Both the position numbers and the translations under genes were made by a program. Below, piece by piece: positions 8,947 to 18,238 of a stretch of 64,000 nt of DNA. The notes beneath the pieces are model-generated. The model saw only the letters and a program-made list of their open reading frames with translations. It ran no database searches and had not been told where the DNA came from. Source of the DNA: RH-AL1 sp050013235 (lineage in GTDB: Bacteria > Pseudomonadota > Alphaproteobacteria > Rhizobiales > Beijerinckiaceae); the NCBI GenBank assembly GCA_050013235.1, contig JBEKFQ010000011.1, positions 22,988 through 86,987 on the forward strand. Reading direction: 5' to 3'. Position 1 is the first letter of the stretch; each line of letters starts with the position of its first letter.

Positions 8947-11900
8947 TTATCCGATCATCAAGAGGTTCGCGTTGCCACCCGCGGCGGCCGTGTTCGTGCT
9001 GACGGAACGTTCCTGCACGAGCCACTCGAGCGGGTAGCACCCGCTTGGCTGGGCGATGTGGATCTGCACGATCGGGCCGGTCCTGTCCGCGATCTTTCGG
9101 TTCAAGATTTGGAGGTCGCGGGGACTTCCGTGGAACAACACCGCGGCGAACTCGTCTCCGTCAGGATTGGATGTCTCCATGACCCATTTGGATAACGGCG
9201 CCGGCACTGGGGGCAGGCCCACAAGGGCACGGACGGGAATCAGCGCGCGGTTTCCGGTCGCAAGCGCCACGCCAATCTGATGAAGCAGTTCGTCTTGGTT
9301 TGACGCGACACAAAGCAGGACGCCTCGAGCCTCGGTGCTATACATGTTGCGCTCGCCAGCAGGTCCCGGCAGCTCGATCTCGACGCCGACGGGCGTGTCG
9401 GCAAGCTCCGGCGCCAAGCGGGCCGCCGCGTCCTTCTGGCCGGTTTGAACAAGCCAGTCCGCCCATAGGCGCGCCGCCTCAGGGATCTGGTTTGAGACCA
9501 ACCCGGTTTCGGCCGGGCGTGTCGCGAGGAGACGCCGCAGGTAGAGCGGACCTCCCGCCTTGGGGCCTGTGCCGGACAAACCGCGGCCACCGAAGGGCTG
9601 CACGCCCACGACGGCGCCAATCAGGTTGCGGTTGACATAGATGTTGCCGGCATTGGCTTGGGCGGTAACCTGAGCGATGGTTTCGTCGATGCGGGAGTGG
9701 ACGCCAAAGGTCAGCCCGTAGCCCGTCGCGTTGATATCGGCCAGCAACGCGTCCAAGCGGTCACGGCGGTAGCGCAGCACGTGCAGGACCGGTCCAAACA
9801 CCTCCCGTTCGAGCGCGGCAAGGCTAGGGAGTTCAATGATGGCGGGGGCGACGAAAGTGCCGTTGCTGCAAGATTCCGGCAGCGGCATCTGGTGAACGGG
9901 AAAGCCGCGCTCGCGCATCGCCCGGATATGCGCCTCGATGGCGTCCCGTGCCTGCGCGGTGATCACCGGACCGACGTCCGTGGACAAGCGGTCCGGGTTG
10001 CCGGTCGCTAGTTCGGCGAGCGCGCCGCGCAACATTGTGAGCGTGCGTTCGGCTATGTCCTCCTGCAGGCACAGGATCCGCAGGGCGGAGCAGCGCTGCC
10101 CAGCGCTGTCAAAGGCTGAGGTCAGCACGTCGGCCACCACTTGTTCCGCCAATGCCGAAGAATCCACCACGAGGGCATTCTGGCCGCCTGTCTCGGCAAT
10201 TAGCGGGACGGGATTGCCATCTGGATTGAGCCGCCCGGCTAGTTCCCTTTGGATGAGGCGGGCGACCTCCGTGGACCCGGTGAAGACCACGCCGCGCGTG
10301 CGGGGATCGGCCACCAGACGGGCTCCCACGCTGCCCTGGCCGGGCAAGAGATGCAGGACGTCTTGCGGGATGCCGGCCTCGTGCAATAGAGCAACGGCCT
10401 GGGCCGCGACGAGTGGCGTTTCCTCCGCTGGTTTAGCCAGCACTGTGTTGCCCGCTGCCAGCGCCGCCGCCACCTGGCCGGTAAAGATGGCGAGCGGGAA
10501 GTTCCACGGCGATATGCAGGTCACCGCCCCCAGTGACACATGGGTGGTGTTATCGAATCCGCTTGCCACTTCGGTTCCGTAATAACGCAGGAAATCCACG
10601 GCCTCGCGCACCTCGGCAATGGCGTTGGGCAGGGACTTGCCCGCCTCGCGGACGATCAACCCCAGCAGTACCGGCATGCGGGCTTCCAGCAGGTCCGCGG
10701 CGCGCAGCAGGCAGGCAGCCCGGTCAGCCGGGAGCGTCGCCTGCCAGCCCGCCGCTGCCCCGGCCGCGAGGGCCAAGGCGGTGTCGAGCTGCCCAGGCGT
10801 CGCCTCGACGACGCGGCCCACAATGTCGCGGCGGTCGGCGGGATTGCGAATCTCCTGCGCTGGAGCGCCGGTCCCGCCGGACGGAGCAGCCCGCCAATCA
10901 AGCGAGGCGCTGTCCCGCAGCACGGACGCGAGCATGGCCAAGGTTTGCTCGTTGCCGAGATCGAGCCCTGCGGAGTTGCGCCGTCTTGGCGCGAAGAGAT
11001 CGCGGGGGTGAACGATGCGCTCGTGCGGCGCGCCGGGCCGCTGGTTCGCCACGACCCGCGCGACCGGATCCGCCGCCAGTTCCTCGACAGTCACCGCCGG
11101 ATCCTGGATCCGGTTCACGAAGGACGAGTTGGCCCCGTTCTCCAGCAAGCGCCTCACGAGGTAGGCGAGGAGTGTTTCGTGCGTGCCGACGGGCGCGTAG
11201 ATGCGGCACGGCCGGTTCAGCTTGGTTTGGCCAACCACCTCTTCGTAGAGCGGTTCGCCCATGCCATGCAGGCATTGGAACTCGTATTGTCCGGTGTGGA
11301 AGTGGGGTCCTGCCATGCTGTGGACCGCTGCCAGGGTGTGGGCGTTGTGGGTGGCGAATTGCGGGAAGACGGCATCCGCCACCGCCAGCAGTTTGCGCGC
11401 GCAGGCCAAATAGGAAACGTCCGTGTGGATTTTGCGGGTGAAGACCGGGAAGCCCTCGAGCCCGTCGACCTGGGCCCGCTTGATCTCGCTGTCCCAATAG
11501 GCGCCCTTGACCAGGCGGATCATCAGACGGTGACCGCTGCGCCGGCCGAGGCCGATGATCCAATCCAGTACGAAGGGTGCTCGCTTCTGGTAGGCTTGCA
11601 CTGCGAGGCCGATGCCGTTCCACCCCGCCAAGCCGGGATCGAAGCAAAGCTCTTCCAGAAGGTCCAGCGACAGCTCCAACCGGTCTGCCTCTTCGGCATC
11701 GATGTTCAGCCCGATGTCGTATTGCCGGGCGAGCCGGGCGAGCGCCTTCAGCCGCAGAAGCAGTTCGCGCATCACGCGGTCCCGCTGCGGCCTGACATAG
11801 CGGGGGTGCAGCGCCGAAAGCTTGACGGAGATGCCCGGCCCTTCATAGATGCCGCGCCCGGCGGACGCCCGGCCAATCGCGTGAATCGCGATCTCGTAGT

Positions 11901-12609
11901 CCCGGAAATAGCGCCCGGCATCCTCAGCCGTGGCCGCGGCCTCGCCCAGCATGTCGTAGGAATAACGGAAGCCCTTCGTCTCGAACCGCCGGGCGTTGGC
12001 GAGAGCCTCGGTAATAGTCCGGCCGGTGACGAATTTCTCGCCCATCATGCGCATGGCCATATCGACGCCTTTGCGGATGACCGGCTCGCCACCACGGGCG
12101 ATCAAGCGGGAGAGCGCCGCGCCGAGGCCAGCCTCGTTCGCGGTGCCCGTCAGCTTGCTCGTGACGGCCAGCCCCCAGGTCGCGGCGTTGACGAACAGCG
12201 AGGGCGAATGGCCAAGATGGCCGCGCCAATCGCCGGTGCTGATCTTGTCCCGGATCAGGGCGTCGCGCGTGGCATGATCCGGAATGCGCAGTAGCGCCTC
12301 CGCCAGACACATGAGCGCGACGCCCTCCTGGCTGGAGAGGTCGTATTCCCGGACTAGTCCGTCCAAGGCGCCGCGCGTCCCTTTCGCGCGTAGCGCCTCG
12401 ATGAGAACGCGGGCGGTCGCCTGGGTGTGTTGCGTCGTTTCTCTTGAAACGGTGGCTTCGGCGGCCAGTGCCGCCACCCTTTGCTGTTCCGGAGCCCGGT
12501 AATGCGCCGTGATCGCCGTGCGAAGATCGGATTGCGCGCGAAGCGAGGACGCGAACTCCTCGAACGGCTTCGGTTTGGAAATCACCAGGTCTGATTCGAC
12601 GACACTCAT
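8947..12609 (-). CDS. putA: Bifunctional proline dehydrogenase / glutamate semialdehyde dehydrogenase PutA
   Basis: Oxidises proline to glutamate in two linked steps, passing electrons from FAD to the quinone pool. The 1220 residues hold a helical N-terminal part, a proline dehydrogenase barrel (RLVKGAYWDSEIKRAQ; YLVRRLLENGANSSFVNR near its end) and a P5C dehydrogenase with ETGGQNALVVD and the catalytic cysteine in SAGQRCSALR. The extra C-terminal ALDH-like domain of long PutAs follows. No ribbon-helix-helix DNA-binding segment is seen at the N-terminus, so it probably does not repress its own gene as E. coli PutA does. Start is the ATG at 12609. No putR or putP lies nearby. Confidence 0.93.
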   Translation of the reverse strand: MSVVESDLVISKPKPFEEFASSLRAQSDLRTAITAHYRAPEQQRVAALAAEATVSRETTQHTQATARVLIEALRAKGTRGALDGLVREYDLSSQEGVALMCLAEALLRIPDHATRDALIRDKISTGDWRGHLGHSPSLFVNAATWGLAVTSKLTGTANEAGLGAALSRLIARGGEPVIRKGVDMAMRMMGEKFVTGRTITEALANARRFETKGFRYSYDMLGEAAATAEDAGRYFRDYEIAIHAIGRASAGRGIYEGPGISVKLSALHPRYVRPQRDRVMRELLLRLKALARLARQYDIGLNIDAEEADRLELSLDLLEELCFDPGLAGWNGIGLAVQAYQKRAPFVLDWIIGLGRRSGHRLMIRLVKGAYWDSEIKRAQVDGLEGFPVFTRKIHTDVSYLACARKLLAVADAVFPQFATHNAHTLAAVHSMAGPHFHTGQYEFQCLHGMGEPLYEEVVGQTKLNRPCRIYAPVGTHETLLAYLVRRLLENGANSSFVNRIQDPAVTVEELAADPVARVVANQRPGAPHERIVHPRDLFAPRRRNSAGLDLGNEQTLAMLASVLRDSASLDWRAAPSGGTGAPAQEIRNPADRRDIVGRVVEATPGQLDTALALAAGAAAGWQATLPADRAACLLRAADLLEARMPVLLGLIVREAGKSLPNAIAEVREAVDFLRYYGTEVASGFDNTTHVSLGAVTCISPWNFPLAIFTGQVAAALAAGNTVLAKPAEETPLVAAQAVALLHEAGIPQDVLHLLPGQGSVGARLVADPRTRGVVFTGSTEVARLIQRELAGRLNPDGNPVPLIAETGGQNALVVDSSALAEQVVADVLTSAFDSAGQRCSALRILCLQEDIAERTLTMLRGALAELATGNPDRLSTDVGPVITAQARDAIEAHIRAMRERGFPVHQMPLPESCSNGTFVAPAIIELPSLAALEREVFGPVLHVLRYRRDRLDALLADINATGYGLTFGVHSRIDETIAQVTAQANAGNIYVNRNLIGAVVGVQPFGGRGLSGTGPKAGGPLYLRRLLATRPAETGLVSNQIPEAARLWADWLVQTGQKDAAARLAPELADTPVGVEIELPGPAGERNMYSTEARGVLLCVASNQDELLHQIGVALATGNRALIPVRALVGLPPVPAPLSKWVMETSNPDGDEFAAVLFHGSPRDLQILNRKIADRTGPIVQIHIAQPSGCYPLEWLVQERSVSTNTAAAGGNANLLMIG

Positions 12610-13367
12610 AAAGCCGCTCCTGCGAAGGCAAGACAATAAGGCAAGCGAAGGCTATTCGCTACATTGCGGAGTGGCGCAGGGGTTGATGCCGCGAAGCCGT
12701 GGTTCGCGGCGGCGGCGGGAGCAATCGCGTCTTCTTGTGCTGTGGCAGCCGCCGGAGCATTGCAAGCGCGGCGAGAAACCAGTACCCGGCGAGCCGGCAT
12801 ACAATTGGAACGCTTCGGCCAAGTTTACGATGCCCGGTCCTCACTATCGCTCTCATTCGCGATAATCCAACAATGATCGGGCGGATCAAACGAATTCCGG
12901 GAGAGCTAAACGGCCGATGGTCCAGATGCTCACTTAGGGTGCCATAAAGTCGTCCTCAAAGCTCTCTCATCATTTGTGCCTATATCCAACGGATGTAGCA
13001 TTGACGCTCAATGGCTAGTGTTCGAGGCAAATCAGTGAGGGCGACGCGGCGCGATCCGTCAACGATTGTCAGTCAACCAGATGCGTTATGACACTGGTTT
13101 GTCGAATGCCGTTGCGTCAAATATGTCGTCAAACATGGGATGTCTCACCGCCGTCTCAGATTTCACGGCACTGGGCGGCAACGTTTCCGCCAGTTTGCGC
13201 GTTGATCCTGGCCAATGCGGACGATCTAAGTTTGCGCGTCGCGGAACCGTGTTTTTCGTCTCCGAAGACCGATCGCATGTTTTGGCAAAAACGCGGAATA
13301 CGCGGCCACCGGATAGGTAGGCGCTGGAGGTAATGCAGTCCGGATGGCCCCAACATTGGGGTCCAAC
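12610..13367. other. Intergenic region between putA and the arylsulfatase
   Basis: These 758 bases separate two divergent genes and should contain both promoters. Only short open frames without recognisable products occur. No Lrp-type regulator gene (putR), which often sits divergent to putA in alphaproteobacteria, is present. A 255-base frame at 13066-13320 has no family resemblance and no clear ribosome-binding site, so I do not call it. Confidence 0.6.
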
Positions 13368-15014
13368 ATGAAGCATCGAACCAAAGTTCTCGGCGGCGCA
13401 TTGCTGACGTTCGCATTGGGAAGCGCGATGGCGAGCGGCACGGCGACGGCACAGCAACAGCAAAAACCAAACATCATCGTCATCATGGGTGACGATATCG
13501 GCTGGTCCAACGTCGGGGCTTATCACCAGGGCCTCATGTATTCGACGACGCCGAACCTCGACAAGATCGCAGCCGAGGGCATGCGATTCACCGATTATTA
13601 CGCGGAGCCAAGCTGCACCGCCGGCCGCGCCAATTTCATCACTGGTGAACTCCCGATCCGCACCGGTCTCACCACGGTCGGTCAGGCCGGCGCCAAGATT
13701 GGCATTCCCGACGAGGCCCCCACGATCGCAACGACGCTGAAGACGATGGGTTACGTCACCGGCCAGTTTGGCAAGAACCATTTGGGCGACTTGAACCGCT
13801 ATTTACCGACCTTGCATGGGTTCGATGAGTTCTTCGGCTATCTCTATCACCTCGATGCGATGGAGGACCCGTTCTGGCACTCCTATCCGGCGGAATTGAA
13901 GGATGTGGTCGGACCGCGCAACTTGATCCACAGCTTTGCCACCACGACCGACGATCCGGCGGAACAGCCGCGTTGGGGCAAGATCGGCAAGCAGCGGATC
14001 GAGGACGAAGGGCCGCTGCCGCCGCACCCTATGCCGGGTATCAAACATAACATGGAGACGGTCGACGAGGATATTCTCGATTATTCCGTGAAGTTCATCG
14101 ACAAGGCCAAGGCCGCAGGTAAGCCGTTCTTCATGTGGGTCAATCCGACCCGCGCGCATATCATCTCGCACCTGTCGCCGAAATATCAAGCGAAGCTGAC
14201 CGGCGAAAACCAATGGTATCTGGAAGAAGGCGTGATGTCCCAGCTCGACGACGTCGCCGGCGGCTTGATGGCCAAACTCAAGGCCGAGGGGCTCGACGAC
14301 AATACGATCGTCGTGTTCACGACCGACAACGGCACCGAGAATTTCACTTGGCCGGACGGCGGCAACACGCCCTTCGCCGCCGGCAAGGGAACGATCATGG
14401 AAGGCGGCATGCGCGTGCCGATGATCGTCCGCTGGCCGGGCCACATTCCGGCCGGCAAGGTCGAGAATGGCATCATGTCGGGCCTGGACTTCTTCCCGAC
14501 TCTGGTCGCCATCGCCGGCGATCCGGACATCAAGGAGGAATTGCTGAAGGGCAAGCAGCTTGGGGATGTCACCTACAAGGTTCATCTCGACGGCTACGAT
14601 CAGACGAACTTATTGACGGGCAAAGGGCCATCCAACCGGCATGAGATCTTCTACTTCGCCGAGGGAACTCTCGGCGCGGTGCGTATCGACGATTGGAAGT
14701 TCAGATTGATCGATCAACCCGACGGCTGGGTCGGGGGAACTGTTCATCTCGACATCCCCATACTGACCAACCTCAGACTGGACCCGTTTGAGCGGATGCA
14801 GTTCCAGAAAGGTAATATGGGATCCTTCTACTACATGCCGGATTTCTTCATACATGAGTTCTGGCGCTTCGTTTTCCTTCAACAGAAAGTTGGCGAATAC
14901 GCTCAGACCTTCCTCGAGTTCCCGCCGATGCAAAAGGGAGCGAGCTTCAATCTCGAAGCGCTCAAGGCCGAACTCCAAGAGCGGGTGAGGGCTATGAAAG
15001 GCAAAATGGAATAG
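13368..15014 (+). CDS. Exported arylsulfatase (sulfatase family)
   Basis: Type I sulfatase that hydrolyses sulfate esters. A signal peptide (MKHRTKVLGGALLTFALG...ASGTATAQ) predicts periplasmic export. The metal-binding start NIIVIMGDDIGWSNVG and the active-site CTAGR near residue 82 (the cysteine is converted to formylglycine) are intact, as are GKNHLGDLN and the TTDNGTEN block. At 548 residues it resembles the arylsulfatases of soil bacteria. No formylglycine-generating enzyme gene is in the window. The upstream start at 13344 is possible; 13368 puts the signal peptide at the N-terminus. It opens a three-gene + strand run inside a likely accessory region. The substrate is unknown. Confidence 0.88.
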   Translation: MKHRTKVLGGALLTFALGSAMASGTATAQQQQKPNIIVIMGDDIGWSNVGAYHQGLMYSTTPNLDKIAAEGMRFTDYYAEPSCTAGRANFITGELPIRTGLTTVGQAGAKIGIPDEAPTIATTLKTMGYVTGQFGKNHLGDLNRYLPTLHGFDEFFGYLYHLDAMEDPFWHSYPAELKDVVGPRNLIHSFATTTDDPAEQPRWGKIGKQRIEDEGPLPPHPMPGIKHNMETVDEDILDYSVKFIDKAKAAGKPFFMWVNPTRAHIISHLSPKYQAKLTGENQWYLEEGVMSQLDDVAGGLMAKLKAEGLDDNTIVVFTTDNGTENFTWPDGGNTPFAAGKGTIMEGGMRVPMIVRWPGHIPAGKVENGIMSGLDFFPTLVAIAGDPDIKEELLKGKQLGDVTYKVHLDGYDQTNLLTGKGPSNRHEIFYFAEGTLGAVRIDDWKFRLIDQPDGWVGGTVHLDIPILTNLRLDPFERMQFQKGNMGSFYYMPDFFIHEFWRFVFLQQKVGEYAQTFLEFPPMQKGASFNLEALKAELQERVRAMKGKME

Positions 15015-15147
15015 CGGCAACAAAATTGGCGTGACAGTGCCTGTCGGGGCAGCCGGGTGGGTTGTAGTGCACCGCCGGACAATCTCTTCGCTTAGGCGCC
15101 GGCGCAATATAGTTTAGTCCTTACACTATGTTCAAAGGAGCATTCCT

Positions 15148-15345
15148 ATGAAAGCCACAATCCTAACTGCCTTCGCCGTCCTATTGGTGATGGGGAGCCT
15201 GATGGCCTCGATTGAAGAAGCGGGCGCGGTCGTTTGCGCCCGCGGCGTTTATCGCGCCGGCTGCGTTGGTGTGCATGGCGCGGTCGTTGTCCACCACCCT
15301 GTCGTCTATCGGCGCCCCGTCGTCGTGCGCCGCCGGGTTTATTGA
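15148..15345 (+). CDS. Small exported protein with His/Val/Arg tail
   Basis: A 65-residue protein with a strong AAAGGAG ribosome-binding site eight bases before the ATG. Residues 1-27 form a signal peptide ending near EEAGAVV. The mature part has two cysteines (VCARG, GCVGV) and ends in a low-complexity run of valines, histidines and arginines (HHPVVYRRPVVVRRRVY). Similar tiny secreted proteins with basic VVRRRVY-like ends occur, as I recall, in Bradyrhizobium relatives, with no known role. The tail could bind metal or an anionic surface. It sits between the sulfatase and the multiheme cytochrome. Confidence 0.65.
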   Translation: MKATILTAFAVLLVMGSLMASIEEAGAVVCARGVYRAGCVGVHGAVVVHHPVVYRRPVVVRRRVY

Positions 15346-15600
15346 TAGAAAGTCTCTGCCCTTCGACGCGTGTTGCAATGCGATGGGGCGCGTCGAAGGC
15401 CGATCTACAATCTTCGGCTCGCCCCTAGCCAGAGTGCAAATATCTCTTCGAAGCCCTGCCAGGGCTGGTTAACCGGACCCGTGAAAATCGTTACCGCGCA
15501 TTGGCGCGTCGATCGCGTCATATGATCCGATGTGACGGAGCGGGTCGCCGCAGGGCGATCCGCCAAGAGACACCGGATGAATTCGATTCAAGGGGTGTGG

Positions 15601-17898
15601 ATGCGCTTTTCCTGGCTTGCCGCGCTCATCTGCTGGCTCCTGCTTTTGGTGCCCGCCGGTGCTCGGGATGACGCCGCATTCGCCGGCGCCGAAGCTTGCG
15701 CAGGCTGTCACGCGGCGCAGACGCATGCCTGGACGGCCTCGCACCACGCCAAGGCGATGCAGAAGGCGACGGCGGCCAACGTCCTCGGCGATTTCACAAA
15801 CACGACGATGACCCATCATGGCGTCACCACGGCTTTCAACCGCGCGGGCGACGCTTTCATGGTGCGCACGGACGGGCCGGACGGCGCGCGGCACGATTAT
15901 GAGATCGCTTATACGTTCGGCGTCTATCCGCTCCAGCAATATCTGGTCGCCTTCCCAGGCGGGCGTTATCAAGCCCTCGGCATCGCCTGGGACAGCCGGC
16001 CCAAGCAACAGGGCGGCCAGCGCTGGATTGATCTTTATCCTAACGAGACCATCGCCCCCGGCGACAGGCTGCATTGGACTGGCCGAGACCAGACCTGGAA
16101 CTACCAATGCGCCAGCTGCCATTCGACCGGTCTCGAAAAGAACTACGACCTCGCCGCCAACACTTATGCGACGTCATGGAGCGACGTGAATGTCTCGTGT
16201 GAGGCCTGCCATGGCCCGGGCTCGCGCCACATCGCTTGGGCCAAGGCTCGCGCCGAGGCCGGCACGAGCCCGGCGCCGTCGTCCGAGGCCGGGCATATGG
16301 GCCTCACGACATGGCTTGCGCCCGCCGCTAAAGGGGTGTGGCGCATGAATCCGGAGACGGGAATCGCACAGCGCACCGCGCCGCTGGATGGGCAGGAGCT
16401 CGATGTTTGCGCGGGATGTCATGCGCGCCGCAAAGTGATCGCCAAGGATCCGCCGGTTGGCGCGGCTTTTCTCGACTCCTACTTGCCCGCGCTGCTCGAG
16501 CCTGGCCTCTACCATGCCGATGGGCAAATCGATGGCGAAGTCTTCGAATATGGCTCCTTCGTTCAGAGCCGAATGTATCATGCTGGGGTCATTTGCACGG
16601 ATTGCCACGAGCCGCATGGTTTGGCTCTCCGCGCGCAAGGCAACGACCTTTGCGCGCAATGCCATCTGCCAGCGAAGTTCGATACCGCCGCGCATCACCA
16701 TCACGCGCCCGCAAGCGCCGGGGCGCAATGCGTCAATTGCCATATGCCCGCGAAGACCTACATGGTCGTCGACAACCGGCGCGATCACAGTTTGCGCGTT
16801 CCGCGCCCGGATCTGACATTGGCGGCCGGTGTGCCGAATGCCTGTACGTCGTGCCACGCCGGCAAGACGGCGGAATGGGCGGCCCACGCGGTTGCGGATT
16901 GGTTTCCGGCTGGACGGCAGACTCAGGGCCATTATGGCGTCGCGCTGAACGCCGGTTGGACCGGTGCCGCCGATGGCCGGCACCAGCTCGATCAACTCAT
17001 CGGCGATGCCAGCCAACCGGCCATCGCAAGAGCCAGCGCTCTCGTTCTTTTGCCGCGCTATGCCTCGCCGCAATCCGAGGCCGCGGTCAAGGCGGCGCTC
17101 GCCGACGTTAGCCCTCTTGTTCGCGCCGCCGCGACGCGTGCTATTCCGGCGACGCCCCCGGCCGCGATGGTGGAAGCCGCTGCTCCCCTCCTGAGCGACC
17201 CCGTCCGCGCGGTTCGCATCGAGACCGCTCGCGCACTCGCCGGCGCGGACCTGAGGCCGATGACGCCGCAGCAGCAGACCGCGTTCGCCGCCGCCTATCT
17301 CGAGCTCGTCGTGGCCGAGACTGTCGACGCCGACCGGCCGGAAGCGCATCTTGATCTCGGCCTGTTGGAGACAAGGCTGCGGCACGGGACCGAGGCCGAA
17401 GCGCAATATCAGACGGCTTTGCGCCTTGACCCAGTCTTCGTGCCGGCCCTCGTCAACCTTGCCGATCTCGACCGGATGCGCGGCAAGGACCAGGAAGGTG
17501 CCGCCCTCATGCGCAAGGCGATGGAGCTGGAGCCCGGCAACGCCGATGTGCGGCATTCGCTCGGCCTGCTCCTGGTGCGTCAGAAGAATTATTCCGAGGC
17601 ATTGGTTCAGCTGCGGCAAGCGAGTGACCTTGCCCCTGATAACGCGCGTTATGCCTATGTCTATGCGATCGCGCTGAAATCGACGGGGGCGCAAGATGAA
17701 GCCATGAAGCGGCTCGAACAGACGCTCGAGCGTCACCCGGCGGACCGGGACGTCCTACGCGCTCTCGTCTCGATCGCGTATGACACGGGCGATCTGGGGA
17801 CTGCGCTTTTGCACGCGCGCCAACTCAGCGCGCTCGATCCCACGGACGAACAGCTTCACTTGCTGATCCTCGATCTCGAAAAACGTCAGACGCAGTGA
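15601..17898 (+). CDS. Exported octaheme c-type cytochrome with TPR domain
   Basis: A signal peptide (FSWLAALICWLLLLVPAGA) is followed by eight CXXCH heme-binding motifs: CAGCH, CASCH, CEACH, CAGCH, CTDCH, CAQCH, CVNCH and CTSCH, all in about the first 420 residues. Next comes an alanine-rich HEAT-like stretch (about 460-550) and at least four tetratricopeptide repeats to the C-terminus. The heme part resembles cytochrome c554 / doubled-CXXCH families. A periplasmic electron-transfer role is likely; the redox partner is unknown. The ATG at 15601 has AAGGGG upstream and puts the signal peptide first; 15577 and 15532 are longer alternatives. Confidence 0.87.
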   Translation: MRFSWLAALICWLLLLVPAGARDDAAFAGAEACAGCHAAQTHAWTASHHAKAMQKATAANVLGDFTNTTMTHHGVTTAFNRAGDAFMVRTDGPDGARHDYEIAYTFGVYPLQQYLVAFPGGRYQALGIAWDSRPKQQGGQRWIDLYPNETIAPGDRLHWTGRDQTWNYQCASCHSTGLEKNYDLAANTYATSWSDVNVSCEACHGPGSRHIAWAKARAEAGTSPAPSSEAGHMGLTTWLAPAAKGVWRMNPETGIAQRTAPLDGQELDVCAGCHARRKVIAKDPPVGAAFLDSYLPALLEPGLYHADGQIDGEVFEYGSFVQSRMYHAGVICTDCHEPHGLALRAQGNDLCAQCHLPAKFDTAAHHHHAPASAGAQCVNCHMPAKTYMVVDNRRDHSLRVPRPDLTLAAGVPNACTSCHAGKTAEWAAHAVADWFPAGRQTQGHYGVALNAGWTGAADGRHQLDQLIGDASQPAIARASALVLLPRYASPQSEAAVKAALADVSPLVRAAATRAIPATPPAAMVEAAAPLLSDPVRAVRIETARALAGADLRPMTPQQQTAFAAAYLELVVAETVDADRPEAHLDLGLLETRLRHGTEAEAQYQTALRLDPVFVPALVNLADLDRMRGKDQEGAALMRKAMELEPGNADVRHSLGLLLVRQKNYSEALVQLRQASDLAPDNARYAYVYAIALKSTGAQDEAMKRLEQTLERHPADRDVLRALVSIAYDTGDLGTALLHARQLSALDPTDEQLHLLILDLEKRQTQ

Positions 17899-18021
17899 AT
17901 GCGCCGGACACAATTGGCGGAATCATCGTTACCGATGGCGCGCAGACGTGGACCATGCGTAGACGCCGATCGGCGCGGAGGTCACGGCCCGATCTATTGA
18001 GTCACCCGTGAACAAATCGAT

Positions 18022-18219
18022 TTAGGCGGTTGCTTGGCGCGGCTCTGAATCTTTTTGAGCGGTAAGCGCAATCCAGATTGCGGCCCACAAAAAGGCCACG
18101 CAGGCCAGGAGGCGGCGGAAATTGTAGTCAATGGCGGCGAGGACGGCGTTTGTGGCATCGCCGCCGGAACCCGCGAGGAAGTTGCGGCCCATGCGGTGAT
18201 CTTCCCTAACGTGACCTCT
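18022..18219 (-). pseudogene. IS5-type transposase C-terminal remnant
   Basis: Read on the minus strand, the frame gives ARGHVREDHRMGRNFLAG, SGGDATNAVLAAIDYNFRRL and LAFLWAAIWIAL-like text ending at a stop at 18022. DHRMGRNYL..GD..NAVLAA.GYNF is the standard C-terminus of IS5-group transposases. Upstream the frame closes at a TAA and no other part of the transposase or terminal repeat is seen. The fragment lies between the cytochrome gene and asnB and may mark the right edge of inserted DNA. The remaining bases of this 340-bp gap hold nothing else. Confidence 0.7.
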
Positions 18220-18238
18220 CGCTTATTCTTGGCCGTTT

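Noticed and set aside
10540..12294. 584-codon open frame on the + strand opposite putA
   Set aside because: It lies fully antisense to a clear PutA, its translation is low-complexity and has no family resemblance; GC-rich codon bias opens such antisense frames.
13066..13320. 84-codon frame before the arylsulfatase
   Set aside because: No ribosome-binding site, no known family and no signal peptide; likely chance.
16174..17736. 520-codon frame opposite the multiheme cytochrome
   Set aside because: The + strand has eight CXXCH motifs and TPRs; the minus frame has no recognisable domain.
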